From the NCBI GenBank assembly GCA_026315105.1, contig CM048744.1, positions 841,350,094 to 841,414,093 on the forward strand: a DNA stretch of 64,000 bases. Direction: 5' to 3'. The stretch comes from Locusta migratoria (lineage: Eukaryota > Arthropoda > Insecta > Orthoptera > Acrididae). This document shows positions 22,946-34,568 of the stretch, in pieces; within the stretch, counting starts at the first letter, position 1; every line of letters starts with the position of its first letter. Under the pieces are notes generated by a model. The model made no database searches. It saw only the letters and a program-made list of their open reading frames with translations, and was not told the DNA's origin. The translations under genes and the position numbers were made by a program.

Positions 22946-23262
22946 TTACCATTAGTAAAATCAATGTTTACATTTCATTTACACAAAAACTCTGTTCCAA
23001 ACAAAACATTAGTTGTTACATCAAGTATTACTAGAAAACTACATTCTAATTGTTGTCCCGCCAAATCAACAGTCAACATTACTTGCTCTTTAATGCACTT
23101 ACACATTTTTCCAGTGGCACCTGTTAGTCTGATACCGGATACAGTCACACATACTACTACATATTCATCTCTAATGGAATAAAAAAATATTTGAGACATC
23201 CCATTAAGTTCAGTTCCACTGTCCAGTAAATACTTAACAGATAAACCTTGTGTACTTGCCAC
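22946..23262 (-). pseudogene. Gypsy-like aspartic protease
   Basis: Minus strand open frame 23262-22975. The active-site region reads YLLDSGTELNGMSQIF, that is D-S-G rather than the D-T-G usual in gypsy; both occur in retropepsins. Distal flap and hydrophobic parts read IRLTGATGKM and NVLFGTEFL (usually ILG-D-FL). The family enzyme cuts the Gag-Pol precursor. It precedes the RT as expected for gypsy order. Confidence 0.7.
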
Positions 23263-25320
23263 AATGACAAGATGCCAACCTTTATTAGTATTACTATGGT
23301 ATCTTCCTTATATAGTAAATCTTCATTGACCTTCTCCCTGGAAAAACTATCAGCTGGTTCACCAAATTTATCTGGGGTTACAGTTAAGTGGCTTTTATTT
23401 CCTGCATCTCCCTTCCTTCTCTCTTCATTTATATTATGGATTCTCACTTTACTTACCATATTACCCTCCTCATCAAATACAAATTCAAATAATTCCTCCT
23501 GATTCCCTTTTCATCACTATTACTTCCAACATCCATATTTTCATCATCTCCTGATTTACTACTTGAATCAGTACTACTCTCACTACCACTGTCATTTCTT
23601 TCAAATATTTGTCTGATTAACTGTTACTTACCTTCAGATTTGCCCCAAAAAGCAAGACACTTGAGACTCCTTATTTCTCCTGTCAGTTTGCATTCTGATG
23701 TCACCCCATGACTATGGTCTGGTTTTTCATTTGTGCACTGGATAGTTTTATTCCCTTCCTTATTATTTTCTTATTTTGCGACCCTACTCTCTCTCTCTCT
23801 GAACCTCTACAATATTTTTCTTGCCTGACACCCCATTTCCACGTGCTTTAAAACTATTTTTTGTTATGTACCTACAATTACTATGTACAGTATTTTGGAA
23901 AGGAGCTGCTACTCACCACAGAGATGCCTGGTGAGCCACAGAAAGGCACACATAACAGAACAAACAAAAATGTTTTTACTTTTTGTTTATTCTGTTATGT
24001 GTGCCTTTCTGCAGGTCATCGGGCATTTCTGTGGTGAGTAGCAACCTATCCTTTCCAAAATATGTTGAATTCTTTAAGGTATTACCATTGTTCAATTACT
24101 ATGCACTTTTGTTATATTTGAATTATGGTTTTATTTTCACTATACCCCCAAGTCTGGGCCCTAACTGGGGCTGGTCTTAGTTTTAATGGTTGGAATCATT
24201 CCCTTGACACTTCTGTCTCTACAGTTTCTTATATCCCTCTTGTTTCCATGATGACTCTCCCTTTCTTGATTGCTAATTTCCAAATTCCCTCTAACATCTC
24301 CTATAGGGGTTTTTATCCTCTTTACCCTGCTTACATACTTTAGGAAATTTAGTATGCTGTCTGTAAGTGCAGGATTAGTAGCTCCCTGACTCTTGAGGCA
24401 ATTTGTCTTGTATACCAGTAACTATATCTTCTACATCCAGCTTTTGGTCTAAATACTTCAATTTATTAATCTAATATTGACAAAACTCATTAATTGTCCC
24501 CCTTCTACGATCATACCTATCATCATTCCAAAACTTGGACATTATTGTTTGCTGCTCATTCTTAGACCAGTATTTTTCCAAAAAGAGTTCTAAATTCCTT
24601 CCATGAGTTACAATACCCAGTGACTTCACTTACCAAACATATTAATCCCCCTTTTAAAAAACCCTGACAAAAGATATTTTTCCTTGTCACTCCTCTTATC
24701 TGGCAAGTCATTAAATTAGCTAATAAAATTGAGTCTATGTATCATTTCATACGGTGCAAAAATCATTAAATTTCTTACAAGTAATAAAGGCAGCTGCACT
24801 GAATATAGTGCACACTCATGCCTACTGTCCTGAACTCTATTAACTTTCCTTTCAATTTCACCTAATTTAGATTCAATTTGTTCAACAACACTTACAAACC
24901 TATTTTCAATTACGTCTACACATCTACCCTCTACTTCAGATCCCACTATTTTTATCTTCAGCTTCTATTTTAACTTGGTTGATTTGGCTCTCTAGTTCTT
25001 CCCTATTATCCAAACAAAATTGCTTTCCTATTTCTAAATGTTTATCACATTGCTTTCCAACATTTTCCACCCTTCTTTCACATACTTTTATTCTACTAAC
25101 CATGTCAGCACAATGTTTTCTAATTTCAGACATTTTTACAGATGTGTCCTGTACAACTTTCTCTAATTTACTTACAAAATCTACCCTTACACATTCAATT
25201 TTGTTGTTCAAATGATTAAGTTTAGCATTAATTACACAAATATCCTCTTTTAATTCAGATTTTACTTCACCAAGTTTCTTTTCCAGGTTTGAATTTATTT
25301 CCTTAATTTCACTAATATTT
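23263..25320 (-). pseudogene. Gypsy-like gag with coiled coil, interrupted
   Basis: From the high end (minus strand): a long heptad-rich open frame (25376-24936) with SNLEKKLGEVKSELKED and similar, predicted coiled coil. Then FVSVVEQIESKLGEIERKVN to 24716. Decayed capsid-like pieces to about 24300 include NDLPDKRSDKEKYLL-like and FWNDDRYDRRRGTINEF-like segments. Finally there is a cysteine-poor C-terminal part rich in serine and acids (SDSGSESSTDSSS-like) near 23520-23600. A palindromic PLE tail at 23891-24062 splits it. The high end is cut by RTE copy 3, whose ACA-type tail supplies the poly-T codons at about 25325-25335. Confidence 0.65.
23891..24062. mobile_element. Palindromic PLE tail
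   Basis: Arms 23891-23970 and 23980-24062 are near-perfect reverse complements (TATTTTGGAAAGG at one edge, CCTTTCCAAAATA at the other). Each arm is the terminal sequence seen in the PLE at 12724-13875 (CTGTTATGTGTGCCTTTCTG, CTGTGGTGAGTAGC). No coding part. Confidence 0.8.
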
Positions 25321-25324
25321 TCAT

Positions 25325-28300
25325 TTGTTGTTGTTGTGGTCTTCAGTCCAGAGACTGATTTGATACAGCTCTCCACCCTACTTTATCCTGAGCAAGCCTC
25401 TTCATCTCCTCATAAGAATGGCATCCTACATCTATTTGAATCTGCATACTATATTCATCTCTTGGTCTACCCTCTGCGATTTTTACCCCACACACTTCCC
25501 TCCAATGCTAAATTCACAATTCCTTGGTGTCTAAGAATGTGTCGTACCAATTGATCCCTTCTTTTAGTCAAGGTATGCCAGAAACTCCTTTTCTTTCCAA
25601 TTCTGTGCAGTACCTCCTCACTAATAATGCGACCCGCCCACCTAATCTTCAGCATTCTTGTGTAGCACTACATTTAAAAAGCCTCTATCCTCTTACTGTC
25701 CGCACTGTTCATTGTCCATGATTCACTCCTATACAAGGCAACAGTCCATACAATTGCCTTCAGAAACAACTTCCTTATGCTTAAATTAATATTTAATGGT
25801 AACAAATTTCTCTTTTTCAAAAAAGCTTTTCTTCCCTTGCCATTCTGCATTTTATATCCTCTGTACTGCAACCATCATGTTATTTTACTGCCCAAGTAAC
25901 AAAACTCCTTTACCACCTTCATTGATTTGTTACCTAATTTAATTCCTTCAGCATCACCTGATTTTCTAAGACTGCATTCCATTATCCTTGTTTTGTTCTT
26001 GTTAATGTTCATCTTATATGCTCCTTTCAACAACTGTCCATTCCGTACAATTGTTCCTCCAGGACCTTTACTGTCTCTGACAGAATTACAATGTCATCAG
26101 CAAAGCTCAATGTTTTTATTTCTTCACCCTGAACTTTAATTTCTCCTCCAAATTTCTCCTTGCTTTCCTTTATAGCTTGCTCAATGTACAAATTGAATAA
26201 CATTGGAGAAAGGCTATAACCCTGTCTTACACCCTTCCTAACCCCTGCATCCCTTTCATGCCCTTCAACTATGATAACTGCTGTCTGGTTTTTGTACAAG
26301 TTGTAAATAACCTTCTGTTCCCTATATTTTACTCCTGCTGATTTCAGAATTTGAAAGCAACATTGAATAAGCTTTCTCCAAATCTTACAAAAGCTAAAAA
26401 TGTAGGTTTGCCTTCCCTTAATTTATCTTCTAAGATAAGACATAAAGCAAGGATTGCCTCACGCGTTCCTACATTTCTCCTGCATCCAAACTTGTCTTCC
26501 CCAAAGTCGGCTTCTACCAGCTTTTCCATTCTTCTGTAAATAATTAGTGTTAAAATTTTGCAACCATGACTTATTAAACTGATGGTTCTATAATTTTCAC
26601 ACCTGTCTGCACCTGTTTTCTTTGGAATGGGGATTATTACATTTTTCTTAAAGTATGAGGGTATTTCCCAGTCTCATATATCTTACGCACCAGATGAAAT
26701 AGTTTTGTCGTAGCTGGCTCTCCCAGAGACTTCTGTAGTTCTGAGGGAATGTCGTCCACTCCAGGGGCCTTGTTTCGACTTAGGTCTCTCAGTGCTCTGT
26801 CAAATTCTTCTCTTAGTATAGTATCTCCTATTTCATCTTGATCTACTTCCTCTTCGCTTCCTACAACATTGTCTCTAAGTTGATTTCCTTTGTAGAGCCC
26901 CTCTATATACTCTTTCCACCTTTCAGCTTTCCCTTCTTTGTTGGCAACTGTTTTCCATCTGAGTTCTTTATATTCATACAGCTGCTTTTCTTGTCTCCAA
27001 ATGATTCACTCCTATACAAGGCAACAGTCCATACAAATGTTTCTACTATTTTCCTGTAGGCACTATATATTTTCCCATATTTATACATTCTTATACAGAC
27101 TTTCATTTGTCTTCTAGCCACTCTTGCTTAGCTATTTTACACTTCCTGTCAGTCTCATATCTTAGTCGTCTGTATTGCATTTTGCCTGTTTCATTTACTG
27201 CATTTTTATATCTACTCCTTTCATCAATTAAATTTAGTATTTCCTGTGATATGCAAGGATTTTTTGTAGGTCTTGCCTTTCTACCTATTTTGTCCTCTGC
27301 TGCCTTCACTATTTCATTTCTCAATGCTAACCATTTTTCTTCTACTGTTTTATTTCCCCCCGTTTCTGTCCATTATTGCCTAATGCTCCCTCTGAAATTC
27401 CCAAAAACTTCAGGCTTCTTCAATTTATCCAGGTCCCATCCCCTTGTTTTCCTACCTTTTTGCAGTTTTTTCCAGTTTCAGGTTACAGTTCATGACCAAC
27501 AAGTTATGCTCAGAGTCTATGTATGCCCATGGGTATGTTTTACAGTTTAAAACCTGGTTCCCAAATCTATGTCTTACCATTATAAAATCTATTTGATACC
27601 TTCCAGTGTCTCCTAGTGTTTTCCACATATACAGCCTTCTTTCATGATTCTTAAACCAAGTGTTTGTTATAATTAAATTATGTTCTGTGCAAAATTCTAC
27701 CAGGCTATCTCCTGTTTCATTCCTTTTGCGCAGTCCATATTCACCTACTATTTTTTCTTCCCTTCCTTTTCCTACTACCAAATTCCAATCTCCCATCACA
27801 ATTAAGTTTTTCTCTCCCTTAACTGTCTGAAAAATTTTCTTTACCTCCTCATACATTTCTTCGATCTCCTCATCATTGGCTGAGCTACCTGTAGTTGGCA
27901 TTAAAATTGTACTACCGTGGTCGGTATTGGCTTTGTATCTATCTTGACTATGATAATGCATTCACTACACTGCTCATAGTAGTGTACCTGCATTCCTATT
28001 TTCTTATTCATTATCAGACCTACTCCTGTGATACCCCCAACTGATTTTGTATTTATAATCCTGTGCTCACCTGACCAGAAATTATGTTCCTCTTTCCACC
28101 GAACTTCACTAATCCCCACTGTATCTAACTTCAGCCTATCCATTTCCCTTTTTAAATTTTCTAACTTCCCTACCCGATTAAGGGATCTAACTTTCCACAC
28201 TCCGATCCGTAGAATGTCAGTGTTGTCTTTCCTGATTATCACATCCTCCTGAGTAGTCCCCGCCCGGATATCCGAATGGGGGATTATTTTACATCCAGAA

Positions 28301-28510
28301 TATTTTACTCGAGAGAATGCCATCATCATATATTCATACAGTTGTGCTGCATGTCATTGGGAAAAGTAACGGCTGTAGTTCTCCTTGCTTTCAGCCGTTT
28401 GCACTAGCTGTGTGGCAAAACTACATTAGCTGATGTTACAAGGCCAGCTCAGTCAATCATCTAGACTGTTGCCCTTGTAACTACTGAAAACGCTGCTGCC
28501 CCTCTTCAGA
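25325..28510 (-). mobile_element. RTE-like retrotransposon, copy 3
   Basis: Nearly complete on the minus strand: 5' UTR (28510 to about 28330), ORF, 3' tail ending at the GTTGTTGTTGTGGTCTTCAG complement at 25325. It is inserted in the gypsy-like gag. Confidence 0.88.
25340..28329 (-). pseudogene. RTE ORF, copy 3, frameshifted
   Basis: From 28329 down. RIGVWKVRSLNRVGKLENL gives the N-terminal end missing from copy 1. Then come LDTVGISEVRWKEEHNFWSG, VMGDWNLVVGKG, QIDFIMVRHRFGNQVLN (27961-27452), EIVKAAEDKIGRKARPTKNP (27324-27103), FGCRRNVGTREAI (26529-26344), GVRQGYSLSPMLFNLYI with SFADDIVILSE (26299-26027), and the C-terminal FWHTLTKRRDQLV block (25655-25467). At least six frame breaks. A 36-bp stretch from the C-terminal coding area (25718-25753) is copied into 27001-27036. 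Confidence 0.87.
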
Positions 28511-29275
28511 AACACACATTTGTCTGGGCTCTCCACAGATACCCCTCCATTCTGGTTGTACCTACTGTACGTGGCAATGTCTGTGGTTCATGGGGGTGGT
28601 TTTTCTTTTCTTTTCTTCTTATCTGTTGTAAAATTACTACAAATTTTGGTTATAATTGACATCAACCCCATTTTTCTTGAAAGATTTGTCTGTTTGTTCT
28701 TGCAAACACTCCGCTACTTGAGACATGATATGTCTTGTAGAGTAACATATTACACTACATGTTTCTCTGTGATAACTCAAGAAAGATCAATAATATCCCT
28801 TTATTGATTTCACCTTATTGATATTCTGAGTTACGAACTTTTACTGGCTCCAGAATCTTGTGTTTGTGCAGGTTCCTGGATGTCAGAAGAGTCAGAGAAT
28901 GTAATAAGACCGCAAATGGTGGAACAACCTCTCTTTGCTGCACCATGAATAAGCAAGAAATTAGTATTCCATGACACTGTTAATATAAACTAGGAACAGT
29001 CCAGACAGTTATTATGATATACTTTTGGTCAAATGTAATCTGTTCAGGGTTATAATAAACATCAAAGTTACTGAAACTGTAAAGAAAGTATTTATTCAGT
29101 AATTCAAAAACTGACAAGTTATTTCACCAAACACAAATAGATGAAACAGAATCTGCAAACAATATTAAGTCATTGAGTTTTGACATTATCTGTTATAAGC
29201 GGTACTTAGTATCATGACCTCTTGTTCACCAAGGACTACTAGTTTATATTTCAGTGTAACCTTACAAAATAAGGT
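28511..29275. other. Unassigned intron-like sequence
   Basis: No recognised ORF or repeat. It lies between RTE copy 3 and the gag remnant. Confidence 0.3.
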
Positions 29276-29440
29276 GTGATCTTCAGGGAGATTTCAGAGA
29301 TTAAACACAGTCGGTGGCTGTCAAAAGAAGCTGCAGACCCCTGGAAACATTTCAATCATTGGCTAATATATTACCAGCAAGTTCATCAGATGGGATTTCA
29401 AAGATTTCATTCAATACTTTATTGTCATTCACCCCCTTGG
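29276..29440 (-). pseudogene. Gag-like remnant of an LTR retrotransposon
   Basis: Minus strand: GVNDNKVLNEIFEIPSDELA at 29440-29380, then decayed. GVNDNKVLNE is shared with the element at 11746-11776. This is a short fragment bordering RTE copy 4. Confidence 0.5.
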
Positions 29441-29837
29441 ATAACACAGGAGATACTGAACTTAATTGATGAAAGGAGAAAATATATAAATGCATCAAGT
29501 CAAGCATGTAAAAGGAAGAACAGGCATCTGAGAAATGATGTTGACAGGAAGTGCAGACTGGCTAAGTAGGAGTGGCTTTTGAGTGGAAATGCATGACTGG
29601 AGAAGAATGTATAACTATTGGAAAGATAGATACCACCTACAGGAATATAAAATATATGTTTGGAGACAAGAAAAGCAGTGGCATGAATATCAAGAACTCG
29701 GATGAAAAACAAGTACTAAGCAAATAAGGGTAAGTTGTAAGGTGGAAGGAATATATAGAAGTCCTGTACAAAGGAAATAAACTTGAAGGAAGTATTCCAA
29801 AAATGAGAGACGAAGTAGAGGAAGATGAGATAGGAGG
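29441..29837 (+). pseudogene. RTE copy 4, left piece
   Basis: Plus strand: PWITQEILNLIDERRKYINA, then RHLRNDVDRKCRLAK, a stop, and frameshifted linker sequence up to the GATGAGATAGGAGG block, where piggyBac interrupts. It is 5' truncated in the linker between endonuclease and RT. Confidence 0.75.
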
Positions 29838-30022
29838 TATCCCTTTCCACCCAAATCCACACGATCGTGGATAGTTTTTTCAACAAACTGAATCTCTTGG
29901 CTTGCTTCCAACTGACCTACAATGATTGTGCAGGTTGTGCGCTATGCGTTTCTCATGTTTATGTTGCCATTCAGCGCCAATAGATTGCAACACATGTGTA
30001 AGTTGATCGAGAAGTGAGCATT

Positions 30023-30544
30023 ATGCCGGCACCAGGTTAGTAGCTCATAATTAAGTTAAATTGAATTGTTTTGACGTCTTGCTGGATCTGGTTATATGTA
30101 ATAGTGTGTACAACATTTTGATATTGATAATTATTAATAACTTCATATTGTAATTGTGTGGTAATTTTGTACTAGCATGATTGTGCAGGTGTTGACTGTG
30201 TAACTTAATATTCGACTGGATGTTGTTGACTGTGTCATTGGCCTCCCTCTATTACTGCTTTTCATAAAGTTTTGAATTGGAAAGTTTTTGTGCACATTCC
30301 CATAATTGTGTGCAGATTTATCAGATAATAAATCCATTCTCTATTAGATGATTTGGATTTGAGTGGCATTTTGTCAGTTGAAGATGACAAGTTTGCTCCT
30401 TCTCCTTCAAATAGTCAGCAGGCAGATGACTTGTCTGATGATGATCTGAGTGCCAAAGACGTTATTGAAAACAAAGGTGTTCACAAACACAGTGCCACAA
30501 AAGGTGTTAGACCACTACTTTTTTGGAGACCAAAGTTTGTTTAG
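30023..30544 (+). pseudogene. piggyBac transposase N-terminal part with candidate intron
   Basis: ATG at 30023 gives MPAP, then a GTTAGT donor at 30036. After a 312-bp AT-rich gap a CTATTAG acceptor ends at 30347. Joining keeps frame and gives MPAPDDLDLSGILSVEDDK, an acidic start like other piggyBac transposases, running to a stop at 30544. Another frame continues to about 30636. The intron is an inference from the borders only. Confidence 0.4.
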
Positions 30545-30610
30545 TAATTTCCAAGAAAGCTTACACTCGAAGTTGTATGGCCGGAATCGATATATATCAA
30601 ATGTCGATTA
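30543..30610 (+). repeat. Inverted duplication, arm 1
   Basis: Reverse complement of 31357-31430 with few differences (GCTTACACTCGAAGTTGTA is shared). The arms flank the 30.9-31.35 kb PLE fragment. Confidence 0.85.
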
Positions 30611-31012
30611 TGCGGTGCTTCATGTGCAAGGTGAATAAATAAGGATATTTACTAATGTATCATAACGTACAAATACAATTTTATTACTAGAAATCTACCG
30701 ATCATAAAGAATGTACTTCACTTGTTTCATTAAAGAGTGAACTTTTTGGTTTGGAGTAGGACATCAGTTGTATATGCAACTTATTAATTACCAGAGTCTT
30801 CATCTTGAAGTAGTCTATGTGTTGTATAAGCCACAGGAAGCAATCCATTACATCCATATGCTGGGTAATCTTGCAGAAAAATAGGAAGAGTATCCGGTGA
30901 GTCCACATATTCTCAGATTATAGAAATATAAATATTCTAATATACGTAAAAAATAGATGAAGTACACTTACCAGGCGAAGGGGCACAGGCAGTGATAGCA
31001 ACAAATAAACAC

Positions 31013-31041
31013 ACAGACACACACACACACACACACACACA
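31013..31041. repeat. (AC)n microsatellite
   Basis: About 14 AC units within the PLE tail. Confidence 0.9.
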
Positions 31042-31048
31042 AACGTTA

Positions 31049-31075
31049 GCTTTCGCAGCCTAGCTGATTCATCAG
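31049..31075 (-). ncRNA. Hammerhead-like motif (CAGC stem family)
   Basis: Minus strand: CTGATGA-AT, stem CAGC-TAG-GCTG, C, GAAAGC. Box I and box II both match the hammerhead consensus. Confidence 0.6.
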
Positions 31076-31356
31076 GCAGAAGGGAAGGAGAGGGAAAAGG
31101 AAATGATGAGGGTTTTAAGGAAGGGGGTAAGGAGCCATTCCAATCCCGGGACAGGAAAGACTTACCTTGGGGGAAAAAATGGAGAGTAAACAAATGCACA
31201 CACACCCACACATTTACACAGACACAAGTACACTTAGGCAGACATACTGTAGAACTGTAGAAAGCAAAGAAGTTAGAAGTTAGACAGAGATGCCACTTGA
31301 GGCAGAGGCTCTGTCCAGAGAACCAAGGCAAAGATGTTAAGATGGTGGGTGGGAAT

Positions 31357-31430
31357 TGTAGTCGAATTTCGATTTATATCGATTCTGGCCGTACAACTTC
31401 GAGTGTAAGCATTCTTGGAAATTACTATTT
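31357..31430 (-). repeat. Inverted duplication, arm 2
   Basis: See arm 1 at 30543-30610. Confidence 0.85.
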
Positions 31431-33640
31431 GTTCAGAAGTATCATCCACCAAAAATTAATTACAGTGCTGTAGATGTCAGTGACAAACAGTGACGAAGCA
31501 TCCATTAAGGCTCTAAAGCCGAGCCTACCCATAAACTCCAAAATAACATGTCCTAACTCATATTAATCTGATCTGATGAGGAATACTTGTAAATGTTTTC
31601 AAATACTTCATATTTGAACTTCAGATATTCGCCCACCAGAGAAATGCAGCACTCCTCTAGCTCTGCAATCAATAACAACACTGAATTTTGAGCTTATTTG
31701 GCGCATGCACAATAAACTGTTGCTTTCCCGTGGCTGACAGTGTTTGCATAGCCTTCATACAACTTCTAAAAGCTGGTATTTCATTTGCTTCCACTTCTTG
31801 CTGGCAGATGGATACAATACATGGACATTCTATACACTATAGTGGAACAAAGAGTCATTCAGTGGTGTCGTATGTAATGTAACAACATGAGCCTCCATCT
31901 AATGTAGTATACGATACCTCTCTTTACTGAAACCTTTCTATCCTGTAGTAAAGTTTGTGATACCACCCGTATTCATTTCTACATTATAACAACTACATTG
32001 TTTATGTCACTAAGTATTTACCTCATTTTATTCCCATTAATAAAATCCATTAATTTCATAGTAAGTACAGCTTTTATGCCCATTAGTAAATTTCTATAAC
32101 TTCGTAAATACCATTACCATATTTTCCCATTATCAAACCTCATTAATTTCGTAATGCTCTATTACAATTGTTCCCATTATTAAACCCAAGTAATTTCATA
32201 GTATTTATTTTGCAGCATTTATTTCCTTTCATTTCCTTTATTAAGATAAGATTAATTTTCATAATGTTTTTGGCTTGACCAAATTCGAGTACAAATTGTA
32301 ATTTAAAGTTGTTGTTACATCTAATTGTCATTATGGCTAATTGTCAGACATTGTAGTTCATTGTAAAGCAGATTATTTAACTTCAACCAAAAAATAGGAT
32401 TCACTTCATTTATAAAATATTAAAACTATTTAATCAGTTATTTGTTATACTAATACATTGACATTGTGTAAAAATTACATATATTTGTTGTTTATAAAAG
32501 AACCGATTAATAAATTATTATTGTAATAATTATGCGTCACTTATCATTGTTAATAATGTAATAAATACATGTAATGTGCGGGAATTAGGAGTCAGTCAGT
32601 CAGTTGTTGTACTTCAGAATTAGAGTTCAGTTCAAGCCAGTAGTATGTCAGATCTGTGTATCTTGCCTGTAGCAATAAATCGAAGTGGATTTCGAAGAAG
32701 TATTTGTTCTTTTTGAAAAACACCCCTTCACAATCAATATTTATCATCAAGTTCAAATTTTATTAATTATTTAATGTGGTGATCACCTTATTTAAAGAGG
32801 GATCGTCATACCTAACAGATAGCGCCACATGGCATCCCCAGCCAACAACAACCTTCTTGGCCTCTGCCAGAGTACTATGAGAAACAATTAACTGTGAATA
32901 CATGTTCATTTCAAACAGAAAGAAGAAGAAGGCAGTATTTTGAAGCAAAGAAAGCTACCATTCGAAATAATTGACACATAAGAACTAGATTCAAAGACTT
33001 TCAAGAAATAGATTTTACATATCATGTAATGAGAGACAGTTTTCTATTTATAGGACAGTTTCCTAATAGGTGAAGTTGAAATTTTGCTTAATCTGTATAC
33101 CTGCTTTGTCAGTGAGAAACTGAAAGGAGAACTAACTTTTATTTATAGCAGTGAGGATAAACGTCTACAACAGCGGGATCTCCTTAAATACTTCTTGCAA
33201 GCCAAGCAACCACCGCTTCTTGCAAAATGTGATGAGCACATTAAAACATGTTAAAACCTACCTTCACAACACAAATGAGAGACTGTCAAACTTGGCGATT
33301 CTGTGTATATAGAAAGGAACAGTGAAATCGTCAACCAATGGTAGGAGTTCATATCTTGCGTTATTGATATCTATGTCCAGAAAAAGGATAGGGGGATAGA
33401 ATTTACAAAAAGATGTAATGCTGAGTTACTGTGTGTTATATTGTTTTGTTATGTGTTTCCATGCAGTTATTTATAACAATGTCTGTGTGGTAGCAATCTT
33501 GGTAGAAACATAACTAAGTTACTTTTGCAGTCTTTGTAGCCTATAAGTTTTTCCTTGAAGATTTTTCCTGTAAAAAAAACTAATTCTCAGCCTACCCTAC
33601 AAAAAAGCCCATCTCTTGCCCCTGGTGACAGAGAGGTGTG
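31431..33640. other. Unassigned AT-rich interior of the piggyBac-like element
   Basis: No convincing ORF. It contains degenerate tandem units of about 60 bp (32030-32220, each with CCCATTA and TTAATTTCRTA). It also has an LTR-like stretch with AATAAA near 32675, about 32570-32740. The latter may be a further insertion; no matching copy was seen. Confidence 0.35.
32030..32220. repeat. Degenerate tandem repeat, about 60-bp period
   Basis: Four units share CCCATTA-TAAA...AATTTCATAGTA with many substitutions. Confidence 0.6.
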
Positions 33641-33644
33641 ATCT

Positions 33645-34344
33645 GTGTTACCTATTTCATGTATCATTCCCGTTTTCTTACCAAAATATCTTCTTTTAAA
33701 TTCTAGAGTGCTTCACCAGTTGGAACTCTTGCTAAATATTTCTGTGAATACTTCAGTGAAACGTTTTTTTGAAGAGGCAGTAAAATATACAAATATGTAT
33801 AGTTCATATATAGGGAAGTCATTAGTGACTACAGCTCATGAACTTAAAGTGTTTTTGGGATAAATTTAATGATAGGGTGCGTAAGGTATCCTAAGCGACC
33901 CATGTACTGGCAGAAATCTATTCCTTTATCAGCTATTATTGACACTATGTCTAGAGACTAGTTTCTAGCATGCAGGAATAATGTACACTTTGTTGATATG
34001 GTACTATGAAACCATCTGAAGATGCTAAAACTAATAGACTGTGGAAAGTTAAGCCAGTGATTGACGCAGTAAGAAGAAGATGTCACACTTTGCCTTGTAG
34101 CTTTAACTACTACAGTATTGATGAGCAAATGATCCCTTTTACTGGGTGTTGCAAACTGAAGCAATATGTTAAAAAAATATAGTATTAGACTTTGAGATAT
34201 ATCAGAGTGCTACTACACCTCTGGGTGATGCGTCATTAGGATTAGGCCCTTCTGTTATTTTACGACTAACAGACTCTCCCACAAGGAAGTTGTATTTATT
34301 TTGATAGGTTACTTACCACAATTCCTATCTTAGCAACGCTTAAG
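33645..34344 (+). pseudogene. piggyBac transposase, central catalytic part, first section
   Basis: Pieces: VKYTNMYSSYIGKSLVTTAH-ELKVFLG (to 33861), then an MIGCVRYPKRPMYW-like segment (33870-33910), then SFNYYSIDEQMIPFTGCCKL near 34105-34155, which holds the first catalytic aspartate of the family. A decayed block follows. A CIYFDRLLTTIPILATLKEK-like segment at 34290-34350 carries the second aspartate. Stops at 33861, about 33958 and about 34180 plus frame changes. The reading then hits the SINE. The family enzyme cuts and inserts the element without leaving gaps. Confidence 0.85.
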
Positions 34345-34568
34345 GAGAAAGGAATTGCCGTGCAGGAGTAGCCAAGCGGTCTGGAGCGTCATGTTAGGGA
34401 TCGTGAGGCCTCCTGCGTCAGAGGTTCGAATCCCCCATCAGGCATGGATGTGTGTGTTCTCCTTAGGTTAGTTTAACTTAGTTTAAGTAATTTGTAAGAC
34501 TAGGGACTGATGACCAACATAGTTTGGTCCCATAAGTTTACAAAGATTTCATTTTGAGAAAGGAATTG
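34345..34568 (+). mobile_element. tRNA-derived SINE with 13-bp target duplication
   Basis: GAGAAAGGAATTG occurs exactly at 34345-34357 and 34556-34568. The SINE (34358-34555) starts with a tRNA-like head, A box TAGCCAAGCGGTC (34369-34381) and B box GGTTCGAATCC (34423-34433). The Leu/Ser-type look of the A box suggests the parent tRNA. The body is AT-rich and has no A-tail of note. It splits the transposase codons for EKGIE. Confidence 0.92.

Larger units (their letters stand above)
30915..31350 (-). mobile_element. PLE 3' terminal fragment
   Basis: Non-coding. Minus strand shows the PLE 3' UTR order. First CCATCTTAACATCTTTGCC, then the GTCTGCCTAAGTG block, then TTCCTGTCCCGGGATTGGAA. The hammerhead-like motif (31049-31075) and a CA/GT repeat come last. 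The same order is found at 50881-51119, 56084-56470 and 58660-59022. Confidence 0.75.

Noticed and set aside
34358..34440. Functional tRNA gene
   Set aside because: A and B boxes are present but the tRNA acceptor stem does not close, and the unit is a SINE with target repeats.
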